This document shows, one piece after another, positions 18,072 to 26,852 of a stretch of DNA of 64,000 bases. The notes under the pieces are model-generated. The model saw only the letters and a list, made by a program, of their open reading frames with translations. It was not told the origin of the DNA and did not search any database. The stretch is from Ensifer sp. PDNC004 (lineage in GTDB: Bacteria; Pseudomonadota; Alphaproteobacteria; Rhizobiales; Rhizobiaceae): contig NZ_CP070353.1 in assembly GCF_016919405.1 (NCBI RefSeq), positions 2,542,001 to 2,606,000 on the forward strand. The letters are read 5' to 3'. The position numbers were made by a program, and so were the translations under genes. Position 1 is the stretch's first letter, and each line of letters opens with the position of its first letter.

Positions 18072-19199
18072 ATGGGCAGCAAGCGCAAACTCGGCATCGG
18101 CCTGATCGGCACGGGCTTCATGGGCAAGGCCCATGCGCTCGGCTTCACCATTGCCGCGCGGGTCTTCGACCTGCCCTTCGAACTCGACCTGGTTTCCGTC
18201 GCCGACGTGACCGTTGAAAGTGCCGAGCGCGCCCGCGGCCAGCTCGGTTTCCGCAAGGCGACGGTCGACTGGCGTGAACTCCTGACCGATCCGGATATCG
18301 ACATCATCGACATCACCACGCCGAACCTCTTGCACAAGGAGATGGCGCTGGCGGCGATCGCCCATGGCAAGCACGTCTATTGCGAAAAGCCGCTGGCCCC
18401 GACCGTTGCCGAATGCCGCGAGATGGTCGAAGCGGCGGAAAAGGCCGGCGTCGTCACCCAGGTCGGCTTCAACTATCTGAAGAACCCGCTGGTCTTCCTT
18501 GCCAAGGACATCATTGAAAGCGGCGAGATCGGCGAAATCCGTTCGATGCGCGGCATTCATGCGGAAGACTTCATGGCCGATGCGCAGGTTCCGTGGGGCT
18601 GGCGCCTGAACCCGGCCAGCGGCGGCGGCGCGCTTGCCGATATCGGCAGCCACATCATCGCCTCCATGCGCCACCTCGTCGGCCCGATCAGCCGGGTGCT
18701 CGCCGAGACCATCATCCAGATCCCCGAACGCCCGGTTTCCGCCGGCTCCAGTGAAACCCGCGCCGTCGAGGTCGACGACATCACCCGCGCCTTCGTGCGC
18801 TTCGAAAACGGTGCCACCGGCAGCTTCGAGGCAAGCTGGATCGCAACGGGCCGCAAGATGCAGCACGATTTCGAGATCTACGGCTCGAAGGGCAGTATCG
18901 TCTTCACCCAGGAGCGGTTGAACGAAATTCGCCTCTACAAGACCGGCGACGACATCCGCACCCGCGGCTTCCGCACCATCTGGGCGGGGCCGGAGCATCC
19001 GCCCTATGGCGCCTTCTGCGTGGCGCCGGGCCACCAGATCGGCTTCAACGACCTGAAGGCCATCGAGGTCAAGGAGTTCCTCGATGCCATCGCCGGCGGC
19101 AAGGCGCCTTCGACAGATTTCCGCGAAGGCTACGAGGTGCAGAAGGTGCTTTCGGCAACCTATCAATCGGCCAAGACCAACGAATGGGTGCAGATCTAA
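18072..19199 (+). CDS. Gfo/Idh/MocA-family dehydrogenase, probable inositol-related
   Basis: A 375-residue NAD(P)-dependent dehydrogenase. The Rossmann motif is GLIGTGFMGKAHALGF (near residue 10), the family EKP motif is in YCEKPLAPT near residue 104, and a C-terminal alpha/beta substrate domain follows. Position just before iolRCDEB and the shared operator motif suggest oxidation or epimerisation of an inositol isomer (IolX- or IolW-like) rather than the main IolG step, but this is inference. ATG at 18072 follows GGGAGGAATTC; the open frame further upstream is not protein-like. Confidence 0.88.
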   Translation: MGSKRKLGIGLIGTGFMGKAHALGFTIAARVFDLPFELDLVSVADVTVESAERARGQLGFRKATVDWRELLTDPDIDIIDITTPNLLHKEMALAAIAHGKHVYCEKPLAPTVAECREMVEAAEKAGVVTQVGFNYLKNPLVFLAKDIIESGEIGEIRSMRGIHAEDFMADAQVPWGWRLNPASGGGALADIGSHIIASMRHLVGPISRVLAETIIQIPERPVSAGSSETRAVEVDDITRAFVRFENGATGSFEASWIATGRKMQHDFEIYGSKGSIVFTQERLNEIRLYKTGDDIRTRGFRTIWAGPEHPPYGAFCVAPGHQIGFNDLKAIEVKEFLDAIAGGKAPSTDFREGYEVQKVLSATYQSAKTNEWVQI

Positions 19200-19230
19200 G
19201 CGGTTCCGTGCTGCGCGTTGCGGGCACAAG

Positions 19231-19258
19231 ACCGCTGCGCACTTTTGCTGGAAATGCT
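19231..19258 (+). repeat. Short rhizobial repeat, copy 1
   Basis: First of two direct copies of a 28-bp unit (ACCGCTGCGCACTTTTGCTG, then GAAATGCT). It differs from copy 2 (19290-19317) at a single base, T versus G. The unit lies right after the dehydrogenase stop codon. The motif looks like one I recall as frequent in rhizobial intergenic DNA. Confidence 0.75.
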
Positions 19259-19289
19259 CTCTGTTTGGCTACGCATTCCCGGACGCAAA

Positions 19290-19317
19290 ACCGCGGCGCA
19301 CTTTTGCTGGAAATGCT
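19290..19317 (+). repeat. Short rhizobial repeat, copy 2
   Basis: Second copy of the 28-bp unit, 59 bp downstream of the first, with one mismatch. Similarity extends weakly to the left (GGACGCAAA versus GGGCACAAG). It ends 10 bp before the inverted repeat preceding iolR. Confidence 0.75.
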
Positions 19318-19326
19318 GGAGGAAAA

Positions 19327-19344
19327 ATAGAACGCCTGTTCTAT
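19327..19344. promoter_or_regulatory. Inverted repeat upstream of iolR
   Basis: A perfect 7-bp inverted repeat, ATAGAAC-GCCT-GTTCTAT, lies 68 bp before the iolR start. It differs from the GAA-N6-TTCC blocks upstream of the dehydrogenase and iolC, so it may bind a different regulator or be a variant autoregulatory site. Confidence 0.5.
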
Positions 19345-19412
19345 CCCGTTCCCGACTAATCGATTAGGGTGAGGCCGAAAGCCAGACTGATATCGAGGGA
19401 GACGAGCGAGAC

Positions 19413-20267
19413 ATGGCCATGCCGGAAACGACGACAGAGGTGCCGCAGGATTTCGAGGCGCTGAAGGCCGCCATTCTGGAACGCAAGGCGGAGCTGCCGA
19501 AACGGCTGCGCCAGGTCGCCGCCTATTCGCTCGACAATCCCGATGAAATCGCCTTCGGCACAGCCGCCAGCATCGCCACCTCGGCCGAAGTGCAGCCGTC
19601 GACTCTGGTGCGCTTCGCGCAGCATTTCGGCTTCGAGGGCTTCTCCAGCCTGCAGCAGATTTTTCGCGCCCGGCTACGCGAGCGCACGCCCGGCTATGAG
19701 GACCGGCTGAAGGCGCTGAGCGCCAACGATCACAGCAAGCTCGAAAGCGGCTCGATCTTCAACGGCTTCGTCGCCGCCGCCCACCGCTCGCTCGACAACA
19801 TCGCCTCCTCGGTCGATCCGGAAGCCTTTGAGCGCGCCGTCGATATCCTCGCCAAAGCCGACACGGTCTACCTGATCGCCAAGCGCCGCTCCTATCCGAT
19901 CTCCAGCTACATGGCCTATGCCTTCGGCAAGCTGAAGGTGAAGTACCAACTCGTCGGCACCGCCGCTGGCATCGACGAAGACATGCTGGCCATGGCGACG
20001 AAGAACGATGCCGCCTTTGCCGTCAGCTTCTCGCCCTATGCGTCTGAAAGTGCCGCCCAGGCGCGGCTTCTCGCCGAACGCAAGGTGCCGGTCGTGTCGC
20101 TGACGGACTCGGCCTTCTCGCCGCTCGCGGAATCCTCGAAGGTCTGGTTCGAACTGGTCGAGGCCGACCATGCCGGCTTCCGTTCGCTTTCAGCCAGCAT
20201 GGCCTTTGCCATGGCCCTGACGGTCGCCATTGCCGAGAAGCGCCAGCGCCTCGCCGAGGGCGATTAG
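19413..20267 (+). CDS. iolR: RpiR-family regulator IolR
   Basis: A 284-residue regulator with an N-terminal RpiR HTH (residues about 10-90; FGTAASIATSAEVQPSTLVR, then FAQHFGF) and a C-terminal SIS sugar-phosphate-binding domain (about 130-260). Its place before iolC matches the rhizobial iolR gene, whose product represses inositol catabolism and is released by an inositol-derived phosphorylated intermediate. ATG at 19413 gives MAMPETTTEVP; GAGACGAGCGAGAC lies upstream. The 124-nt gap to iolC contains its own promoter-like block. Confidence 0.93.
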   Translation: MAMPETTTEVPQDFEALKAAILERKAELPKRLRQVAAYSLDNPDEIAFGTAASIATSAEVQPSTLVRFAQHFGFEGFSSLQQIFRARLRERTPGYEDRLKALSANDHSKLESGSIFNGFVAAAHRSLDNIASSVDPEAFERAVDILAKADTVYLIAKRRSYPISSYMAYAFGKLKVKYQLVGTAAGIDEDMLAMATKNDAAFAVSFSPYASESAAQARLLAERKVPVVSLTDSAFSPLAESSKVWFELVEADHAGFRSLSASMAFAMALTVAIAEKRQRLAEGD

Positions 20268-20284
20268 GCGAAACGGAACAGATA

Positions 20285-20327
20285 GAATGAAAATTCCATA
20301 TTGACGAAACGTCGGAATTTATGTTTC
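20285..20327 (+). promoter_or_regulatory. Putative IolR operator/promoter before iolC
   Basis: GAA (20285-20287), six bases, TTCC (20294-20297), then ATATTGACG with a -35-like TTGACG at 20301-20306, the same architecture as at 17988-18009. A second partial site, GGAA-N6-TTTC, lies at 20314-20327 over the region where a -10 box would fall. Two sites flanking the promoter core suit repression by IolR. Confidence 0.6.
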
Positions 20328-20391
20328 ATACGACCATCACCCACAGTACGGAAATGGTCGGGCCCGCCAAGGTGTCCGCGGGGAGGAAGCA

Positions 20392-22329
20392 GTGAGCCAG
20401 AACGTTTCGGCACAGGGAGCAAAGCCGCTCGACCTGATCACCATCGGCCGGGCCTCGGTCGATCTCTACGGCCAGCAGATCGGCACGCGGCTTGAGGATG
20501 TTTCGAGTTTTGCGAAGTCCGTCGGCGGCTGCCCGTGCAACATCTCGGTCGGTACGGCGCGCCTCGGTCTGAAGTCAGCACTTCTGACCCGCGTCGGCGA
20601 CGAGCAGATGGGCCGCTTCATCCGCGAGCAGCTTACCCGTGAAGGCGTCGAGACCCGCGGCATTGTCACCGATCCGGAGCGGCTGACGGCGCTCGCGATC
20701 CTCGCGGTCGAAAACGACAAGACCTTCCCGCTGCTCTTCTATCGCGACAACTGCGCCGACAACGCGCTTTGCGAAGACGACGTTTCGGAAGAATTCATCC
20801 GCTCCGCCCGCGCCGTGCTTGTCTCCGGCACGCATTTTTCCAAGCCGAACACCGACGCTGCCCAGCGCAAGGCGATCCGCATCGCCAAGGAAAACGGCGC
20901 GAAGGTCGTCTTCGACATCGACTACCGCCCGAACCTCTGGGGCCTTGCCGGCCATGACGCCGGCGAGAGCCGATACATCGCGTCGGATCGCGTTTCGGCG
21001 CACCTGAAGACCGTTCTCGCCGACTGCGACCTGATCGTCGGGACCGAAGAGGAAGTGCTGATTGCGTCCGGCGAAAGCGACCTCTTGCAGGCGCTGAAGA
21101 CGATCCGCTCGCTGTCCAAGGCGACGATTGTCTTGAAGCGCGGGCCGATGGGCTGCATCGTTTATGACGGTCCGATCACCGACGACCTCGAAGACGGCAT
21201 CGTCGGTAAGGGCTTCCCGATCGAGGTCTATAACGTGCTCGGAGCCGGCGACGCCTTCATGTCCGGCTTTCTGCGCGGCTGGCTGAAAAACGAACCGCAC
21301 GCGACGTCGGCCACCTGGGCCAATGCCTGTGGTGCCTTCGCCGTCTCCCGCCTTCTCTGCGCGCCTGAAATCCCGACCTGGACGGAACTGCAATTCTTCC
21401 TGGAAAAGGGCAGCAAGGAGCGAGCCCTGCGCAAGGACGAGGCGATCAACCACGTTCACTGGGCGACCACCCGCCGCCGCGACATTCCGCTTCTGATGGC
21501 ACTGGCGATCGACCACCGCAGCCAACTCGAAGACATGGCCGCCGGCGACCAGTCCTTGCTGGACCGCATTCCGGCCTTCAAGGTGCTGGCGGTGAAGGCC
21601 GCCGCACAGGTCGCGGCCGGCCGCTCCGGCTTCGGCATGCTGATCGACGACAAATACGGCCGTGACGCGCTTTACGCCGCCGGCGCCCATCGCGATTTCT
21701 GGATCGGCAAACCGATCGAGCTTCCGGGCTCGCGGCCGCTGCAATTCGAATTCAGCCAGGATCTCGGCAGCCGCCTGATCGACTGGCCGGTCGATCACTG
21801 CATCAAGGTCCTCTCCTTCTATCACCCGGATGATCCGGCAGAGCTGAAAGCTCAGCAGGTGGCAAAGCTGCGCTCGGCCTTCGAGGCGGCGCGCAAGGTT
21901 GGCCGTGAGATCCTGATCGAGATCATTGCCGGCAAGCATGGCAAGCTCGACGACCAGACCATTCCGCGGGCGCTGACCGAGCTCTACGATGCCGGCCTCA
22001 AGCCGGACTGGTGGAAGCTCGAGCCGCAGGCAAGCCGCGGCGCCTGGGCAGCGATCGATGCCGTCATCGAAGCCCGGGATCCGCTCTGCCGCGGCGTGGT
22101 GCTCTTGGGCCTCGAGGCGCCCTATGAGCAGCTGAAGGACGGATTTGCCGCCGCTCGCACCTCGAAGACGGTTCGCGGCTTTGCCGTCGGCCGCACGATC
22201 TTCGCCGATGCCGGCAGGGCCTGGCTCGGCGGCACGATGAGCGACGAACAGGCGATCGCCGACATGGCCGGAAAGTTCAAGGCCCTGGTCGATCTCTGGC
22301 TGCAACTGGGTGAAACAAAGGCGGCATAG
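20392..22329 (+). CDS. iolC: 5-dehydro-2-deoxygluconokinase fused to DUF2090 domain
   Basis: A 645-residue protein. The N-terminal half (1-330) is a PfkB-family sugar kinase: GGCPCNISVGTARLG near residue 44 and the catalytic GAGDAFMSGFLRGWL near residue 284. It phosphorylates 5-dehydro-2-deoxy-D-gluconate. The C-terminal half (about 345-640) is a DUF2090 domain, TIM-barrel aldolase-like (LMALAIDHRSQLEDM), plausibly the IolJ-type cleavage step, as in other proteobacterial IolC fusions. It starts at GTG 20392 after a strong GGGAGGAAG. iolD follows after 75 nt. Confidence 0.94.
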   Translation: MSQNVSAQGAKPLDLITIGRASVDLYGQQIGTRLEDVSSFAKSVGGCPCNISVGTARLGLKSALLTRVGDEQMGRFIREQLTREGVETRGIVTDPERLTALAILAVENDKTFPLLFYRDNCADNALCEDDVSEEFIRSARAVLVSGTHFSKPNTDAAQRKAIRIAKENGAKVVFDIDYRPNLWGLAGHDAGESRYIASDRVSAHLKTVLADCDLIVGTEEEVLIASGESDLLQALKTIRSLSKATIVLKRGPMGCIVYDGPITDDLEDGIVGKGFPIEVYNVLGAGDAFMSGFLRGWLKNEPHATSATWANACGAFAVSRLLCAPEIPTWTELQFFLEKGSKERALRKDEAINHVHWATTRRRDIPLLMALAIDHRSQLEDMAAGDQSLLDRIPAFKVLAVKAAAQVAAGRSGFGMLIDDKYGRDALYAAGAHRDFWIGKPIELPGSRPLQFEFSQDLGSRLIDWPVDHCIKVLSFYHPDDPAELKAQQVAKLRSAFEAARKVGREILIEIIAGKHGKLDDQTIPRALTELYDAGLKPDWWKLEPQASRGAWAAIDAVIEARDPLCRGVVLLGLEAPYEQLKDGFAAARTSKTVRGFAVGRTIFADAGRAWLGGTMSDEQAIADMAGKFKALVDLWLQLGETKAA

Positions 22330-22404
22330 GATCGACTCCAAACGTCGGACGATGCAGCAAGCAGGGTGGAACGGGACGATTCCGCCACGAGGAGGAAACA
22401 GATT

Positions 22405-24258
22405 ATGAGCCAGAAGACCGTGCGCCTGACCATGGCACAGGCCGTGGCGCAGTTCCTGACACGCCAGATGACCGTCATCGATGGCAAGAAGGTACCGATC
22501 TTCGGCGGCGTCTTCGCGATCTTCGGTCACGGCAACGTCGCCGGCGTCGGCGAAGCGCTGCATGCGATCAAGGACACGCTGCCGACCTACCGCGCCCAGA
22601 ACGAGCAGGGCATGGCCAATGCCGCGATCGCCTTTGCCAAGGCGAGCTTCCGCCGCCGCTTCATGGCCTGCACCACCTCGATCGGCCCCGGCGCGCTCAA
22701 CATGGTGACCTCGGCGGCGCTTGCCCACGTCAACCGCCTGCCGGTGCTCTTCCTGCCGGGCGACGTCTTTGCCAACCGCCGTCCCGATCCGGTACTGCAG
22801 CAGGTGGAAAGCTTCGGCGACGGCACGATCTCGGCGAACGACTGCTTCCGCCCGGTGTCGCGCTATTTCGACCGCATCACCCGGCCCGAACAGATCATCC
22901 CGGCGCTGCGCCGTGCCATGCAGGTACTGACCGACCCGGCCGATTGCGGCCCGGTGACGCTGTCGCTCTGCCAGGACGTTCAGGCCGAAGCCTATGACTA
23001 TCCGGAAAACTTCTTTGACGAGAAGGTCTGGGTGCCGCGCCGCATCGAGCCCGATCTCGACGAACTGGCGACGGCGATTGCGGCGCTGAAGGCAGCGAAG
23101 AAGCCGATCATCATCGCCGGCGGCGGCGTGCTTTATTCGGAAGCGAGCAAGGAACTCGGCGATTTCGCCGAACGCCACGGCATCCCGGTCGTCGAGACCC
23201 AGGCCGGCAAGTCGGCGCTGCCGCATTCGCATACGCTCAACATGGGCTCGGTCGGCGTTACCGGAACCTCCGCCTCCAACGCGCTTGCCGAGGAGGCCGA
23301 CGTGGTCCTCGCCGTAGGCTCGCGCCTGCAGGACTTCACGACCGGCTCCTGGGCGCTCTTCAAGAACGAAGGCTTGAAGATCATCGGCCTCAACGTCCAG
23401 CCTTTCGACGCCGGCAAGCACAACGGACTGCCGCTGATTGCCGACGCGCGTGCCGGCCTTAACCGCATCTCCGGCGGGCTCGGCAGCTACAAGGCCGATC
23501 CGAGCTGGACCGCCAAGGCCAAGTCCGGCAAGGCTGAATGGCTGGCGGTCGCCGACAAGGCAACGGCCACGACCAATGCGGCCCTTCCCTCCGACGCCCA
23601 GGTGATCGGCGCCGTGCAGCGCGCCCGCGGAGCCAAGAACACGACGCTCGTCTGCGCTGCAGGTGGTCTGCCGGGTGAGCTGCACAAGCTGTGGCAGGCG
23701 GAAGAGCCCGGCGGCTACCACATGGAATACGGCTTCTCGACCATGGGCTACGAAGTGGCCGGCGGTCTCGGCGTCAAGCTCGCCAAGCCCGAGAGCGACG
23801 TGATCGTCATGGTCGGTGACGGCAGCTACATGATGCTAAATTCGGAGATCGCCTCTTCGATCATGCTCGGCGCCAAGTTCACCATCGTGCTGCTCGACAA
23901 TGCCGGCTACGGCTGCATCAATCGGCTGCAGATGGGCACCGGCGGCGCCAACTTCAACAATCTCCTGAAGGACACGCATCACGTCGAACTGCCACAGATC
24001 GACTTTGCGGCGCATGCCGGCGCGATGGGCGCCGTCACCCGCAAGGTCGGCTCGATCTCCGAGCTCGAAGCAGCGCTCAAGGAGACCGCGAGCGAGACGC
24101 GCACGACCGTGATCGTCATCGACACCGACCCGCTGATCACCACCGAGGCCGGCGGCCACTGGTGGGACGTCGCAGTGCCCGAGGTCTCAGGTCGCAGCCA
24201 AGTCAACGCGGCGCGTGACGGCTACGAGAAGGCGCTCGCCGCCCAGCGCTTCGGCTAA
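22405..24258 (+). CDS. iolD: 3D-(3,5/4)-trihydroxycyclohexane-1,2-dione hydrolase
   Basis: A 617-residue thiamine-diphosphate enzyme that opens the ring of trihydroxycyclohexanedione. The ThDP fold is complete: N-terminal pyrimidine domain with the catalytic glutamate in [15 protein letters not shown], a central domain (about 210-350), and the C-terminal ThDP/Mg motif [13 protein letters not shown] ending at LLDN. ATG at 22405 is preceded by GAGGAGGAAAC. A GGAA-N8-TTCC sequence at 22368-22383 recalls the operator but has the wrong spacing. A terminator-like hairpin separates it from iolE. Confidence 0.96.
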   Translation: MSQKTVRLTMAQAVAQFLTRQMTVIDGKKVPIFGGVFAIFGHGNVAGVGEALHAIKDTLPTYRAQNEQGMANAAIAFAKASFRRRFMACTTSIGPGALNMVTSAALAHVNRLPVLFLPGDVFANRRPDPVLQQVESFGDGTISANDCFRPVSRYFDRITRPEQIIPALRRAMQVLTDPADCGPVTLSLCQDVQAEAYDYPENFFDEKVWVPRRIEPDLDELATAIAALKAAKKPIIIAGGGVLYSEASKELGDFAERHGIPVVETQAGKSALPHSHTLNMGSVGVTGTSASNALAEEADVVLAVGSRLQDFTTGSWALFKNEGLKIIGLNVQPFDAGKHNGLPLIADARAGLNRISGGLGSYKADPSWTAKAKSGKAEWLAVADKATATTNAALPSDAQVIGAVQRARGAKNTTLVCAAGGLPGELHKLWQAEEPGGYHMEYGFSTMGYEVAGGLGVKLAKPESDVIVMVGDGSYMMLNSEIASSIMLGAKFTIVLLDNAGYGCINRLQMGTGGANFNNLLKDTHHVELPQIDFAAHAGAMGAVTRKVGSISELEAALKETASETRTTVIVIDTDPLITTEAGGHWWDVAVPEVSGRSQVNAARDGYEKALAAQRFG

Positions 24259-24271
24259 GATTGCCCTTTCG

Positions 24272-24299
24272 GCGCCCGCGTTTTCGCGCGGGCGCTTTT
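24272..24299 (+). terminator. Intrinsic terminator-like hairpin inside the iol operon
   Basis: A 9-bp stem, GCGCCCGCG (24272-24280) with CGCGGGCGC (24287-24295), has a 6-nt loop and is followed by TTTT. It lies 13 nt after the iolD stop. It should terminate or attenuate transcription before iolE and iolB, unless they have their own promoter or need read-through. Confidence 0.75.
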
Positions 24300-24356
24300 C
24301 CCGTTTATGCTCACAAGATATCCGCCTTGCGCGGATGGCATCAGAAAGTGAAAGAC

Positions 24357-25256
24357 ATGATCCGCTACGGAACCAACCCGATCGCCTGGAGCAACGACGA
24401 CGATCATTCGATCGGCGCGCATCTGACGCTCGAGGACTGCCTGTCCGATTGCCAGAAGATCGGCTTCGACGGCATCGAGAAGGGCCACAAGATGCCGTCC
24501 GATCCGGAAGCACTGAAGCAGAAGCTCGGCGCCTACGACCTCGTCTTCGTTTCCGGCTGGCACTCGACCAACCTGCTCACCCATGACGTCGAGGCCGAGA
24601 AGAAGGCGATCCAGCCGCATCTCGACCTCCTGAAGCACAATGGCTGCAAGGTGGCGATCGTCTGCGAAACCTCGAACGCCATCCATGGCGACGACGGAAA
24701 GTCGGTCGCCAACGACAAGCCGGTCCTGCCGGCTGACCAGTGGAAGACGTTTGGCGCCGATCTCGAAGCGATCGCGCAATATTGCGCCGATCAGGGCATC
24801 GACCTCGTCTACCACCACCACATGGGCACGATCGTCCAGACCGGTGAGGAAATCGATCTCCTGATGCAGAACACCGGCCCGGCGACCAAGTTGCTGCTCG
24901 ACACCGGCCACGCCTGGTTCGGCGGTTCGGATCCGGCCGAGGTCGCGAAGAAATACATGCACCGCGTCCGCCACATCCATTGCAAGAACGTACGGCCCGC
25001 CGTCCGCAAGGTCGTCGAGGGCGAAGGCCTCTCCTTCCTCGAAGGCGTGCGCCGTGGCGTCTTCACGGTTCCGGGCGATAGCGAAGGCGGGGTCGACTTC
25101 CTGCCCGTGCTGAAGATCGCCGCAGAACACAACTATTCAGGCTGGCTGGTGATCGAGGCGGAGCAGGATTCGGCGGTGCGCAACCCGTTCGAGTACCAGT
25201 CGCTCGGGCTGAAGTCGCTGAAGGCCTTTGCCAAGGAAGCCGGGCTCGACAAGTAA
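24357..25256 (+). CDS. iolE: Myo-inosose-2 dehydratase
   Basis: A 299-residue TIM-barrel (xylose-isomerase-like, AP-endonuclease family 2) enzyme that dehydrates scyllo-inosose. Family landmarks are [14 protein letters not shown] near the start, [16 protein letters not shown] (metal-binding His), [15 protein letters not shown] and [11 protein letters not shown] at 24357 has no strong Shine-Dalgarno, and in-frame GTG at 24348 is an alternative. It is separated from iolD by a terminator-like hairpin, so it may be expressed at a lower level than iolCD. Confidence 0.95.
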   Translation: MIRYGTNPIAWSNDDDHSIGAHLTLEDCLSDCQKIGFDGIEKGHKMPSDPEALKQKLGAYDLVFVSGWHSTNLLTHDVEAEKKAIQPHLDLLKHNGCKVAIVCETSNAIHGDDGKSVANDKPVLPADQWKTFGADLEAIAQYCADQGIDLVYHHHMGTIVQTGEEIDLLMQNTGPATKLLLDTGHAWFGGSDPAEVAKKYMHRVRHIHCKNVRPAVRKVVEGEGLSFLEGVRRGVFTVPGDSEGGVDFLPVLKIAAEHNYSGWLVIEAEQDSAVRNPFEYQSLGLKSLKAFAKEAGLDK

Positions 25257-25318
25257 GCCCAGACTTTCGGTCGCCGGGTTCGATGGGACCGGCCCGTCAT
25301 CCGCACGGTGAGGAAAGC

Positions 25319-25397
25319 CCTCATCCGGCTAACGCCACCTTCTCCCCGCGAGCGGGGAGTGGGCTAGCCTTCGGGTTAAACCCGAGGAGAGGGGCAG
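25319..25397. repeat. RIME-like palindromic repeat between iolE and iolB
   Basis: Contains the palindromes CTCCCCGC-GA-GCGGGGAG and CGGGTTAAACCCG, flanked by CCCTCATCCGGC on the left and GAGAGGGGCAGA on the right. Its reverse complement matches the element at 16802-16958 over both halves. It lies entirely in the 185-nt gap between iolE and iolB and would fold strongly in mRNA. Confidence 0.75.
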
Positions 25398-25441
25398 ACC
25401 GCACGACCGGCACCCCATGATAAAGAGTTAGGGAGATCGAC

Positions 25442-26242
25442 ATGTCCAGGCTGCTCGTCAAACCGAAGGCCAAATCGGGCCTCATGCAAAACGTGACACC
25501 GGAAAGCGCCGGCTGGACCTATGTCGGCTTCGCGCTGGAACGGCTGAAAGCGGGCGAGACGACCGAGGGCGAGACCGGCGACAAGGAAATTTGCCTGGTG
25601 CTGGTGTCCGGCAAGGCAAAGGTCGCCGTCGACGGCGAAAGCTTCGGCGAACTCGGCGAGCGCATGACGCCGTTTGTGGGCCAGCCCTATGCCGTCTACG
25701 TGCCGAAAGGCAGCCGCTGGCAGGCAACGGCAACCTCGGATCTCGATCTCGCCATCTGCTCGGCCCCGGGCGGTGACGGCTTCAAGACGAAGGTCATCGC
25801 GCCGGGCACGCATCCGCAGATGACCCGCGGCAAGGGCACCAATACCCGTTACGTTACCAACATCATGCCGGAAGACGACGGCTCGGCGCAGTCGCTGCTC
25901 GTCGTCGAGGTGATCACGCCCGGCGGCCACACCTCCTCCTATCCGCCGCACAAGCACGACCAGGACGACCTGCCGGCCGAGAGCTATCTGGAAGAGACCT
26001 ACTACCACCGCATCAACCCGCCGCAGGGTTTTGCGATGCAGCGCGTCTATACCGACGACCGCTCGCTCGACGAAACCATGGCTGTCGAGGACGGTGACGT
26101 GACGCTGGTGCCGAAGGGCTATCATCCGGTCGCCGCCGTGCATGGCTACGACGTCTACTATCTCAACGTCATGGCCGGGCCGAAGCGCATCTGGAAGTTC
26201 CACAACGCCCGCGAACACGAGTGGCTGTTCACTGGCGTGTAA
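25442..26242 (+). CDS. iolB: 5-deoxy-glucuronate isomerase
   Basis: A 266-residue cupin-fold isomerase converting 5-deoxyglucuronate to 5-dehydro-2-deoxygluconate, the IolC substrate. The metal-binding cupin motif is in YPPHKHDQDDLPAES near residue 163, followed by EETYYHRINPPQGF. ATG at 25442 is preceded by AGGGAGATCGAC. It is the last gene of the inositol block, which lacks iolA and iolG; those must be elsewhere. Confidence 0.95.
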   Translation: MSRLLVKPKAKSGLMQNVTPESAGWTYVGFALERLKAGETTEGETGDKEICLVLVSGKAKVAVDGESFGELGERMTPFVGQPYAVYVPKGSRWQATATSDLDLAICSAPGGDGFKTKVIAPGTHPQMTRGKGTNTRYVTNIMPEDDGSAQSLLVVEVITPGGHTSSYPPHKHDQDDLPAESYLEETYYHRINPPQGFAMQRVYTDDRSLDETMAVEDGDVTLVPKGYHPVAAVHGYDVYYLNVMAGPKRIWKFHNAREHEWLFTGV

Positions 26243-26414
26243 GCGGCGGCGAACCAAACGGCATCGCACCATCGCCCGTCCTCCCTACGCCACAGGGGGG
26301 AACGAAGCGTCGCAACCGTCGAGCCCCATCACTCGCTGAGGTTCAGGGGCGGATGAGAACGGCATACACTTTTTGCGGCTCCGCCCTAGCTCTCCCGCTT
26401 TCAGGGAGGGCTTC

Positions 26415-26834
26415 ATGCACATCGACGGGCAATGCCATTGCGGCTTCGTGACCTTTGAGGCGGAGATCGATCCGGCCGATGTCGGCATCTGCCATTGCAC
26501 CGATTGCCAGCAACTGACGGGATCGGCCTACCGCGTCACAGCCGGCACCGAGCGAGAGAACTTCCGGCTGACCGGCGGCGAACCGAAGCTCTATGTGAAG
26601 ATCGGCGCAAACGGCCGGCAGCGGCTGCAGTTCTTCTGCCCCAACTGCGGCTCGCCGATCTATACGACCGGCACGGACGAGGACGCCCTGGAGGTCGGCA
26701 TCCGGGTGGGAACGATCAATCAGCGCCGGCAGCTCCGGCCACGCTCACAGATCTGGTGCGCCTCGGCACTGCCCTGGATCGGCGACGTCAGGAAGCTGCC
26801 GGGCCGCGATCGCGACGGGCCGCCGCACACTTAG
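26415..26834 (+). CDS. GFA family (CENP-V/GFA domain) protein
   Basis: A 139-residue zinc protein with GQCHCGFV at the start, CHCTDCQ near residue 28 and FFCPNCGSP near residue 75, the standard cysteine set of the GFA domain. Related proteins include glutathione-dependent formaldehyde-activating enzyme, but most family members are uncharacterised and no partner gene is nearby, so formaldehyde detoxification should not be assumed. Start chosen at ATG 26415 behind AGGGAGGG. Confidence 0.85.
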   Translation: MHIDGQCHCGFVTFEAEIDPADVGICHCTDCQQLTGSAYRVTAGTERENFRLTGGEPKLYVKIGANGRQRLQFFCPNCGSPIYTTGTDEDALEVGIRVGTINQRRQLRPRSQIWCASALPWIGDVRKLPGRDRDGPPHT

Positions 26835-26852
26835 CCGCCTCGGGCGCAACCA

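Noticed and set aside
22368..22383. GGAA-N8-TTCC before iolD as a third IolR site
   Set aside because: Spacer is 8 rather than 6, and the ATATTGAC block is missing.
20575..23721. A 1048-codon open frame on the minus strand opposite iolC and iolD
   Set aside because: It is the antisense shadow of two strongly supported genes in high-GC DNA and shows no protein family.
26243..26414. Possible third RIME-like element before the GFA gene
   Set aside because: Some GC-rich pairing is visible, but no good match to the two confirmed copies.
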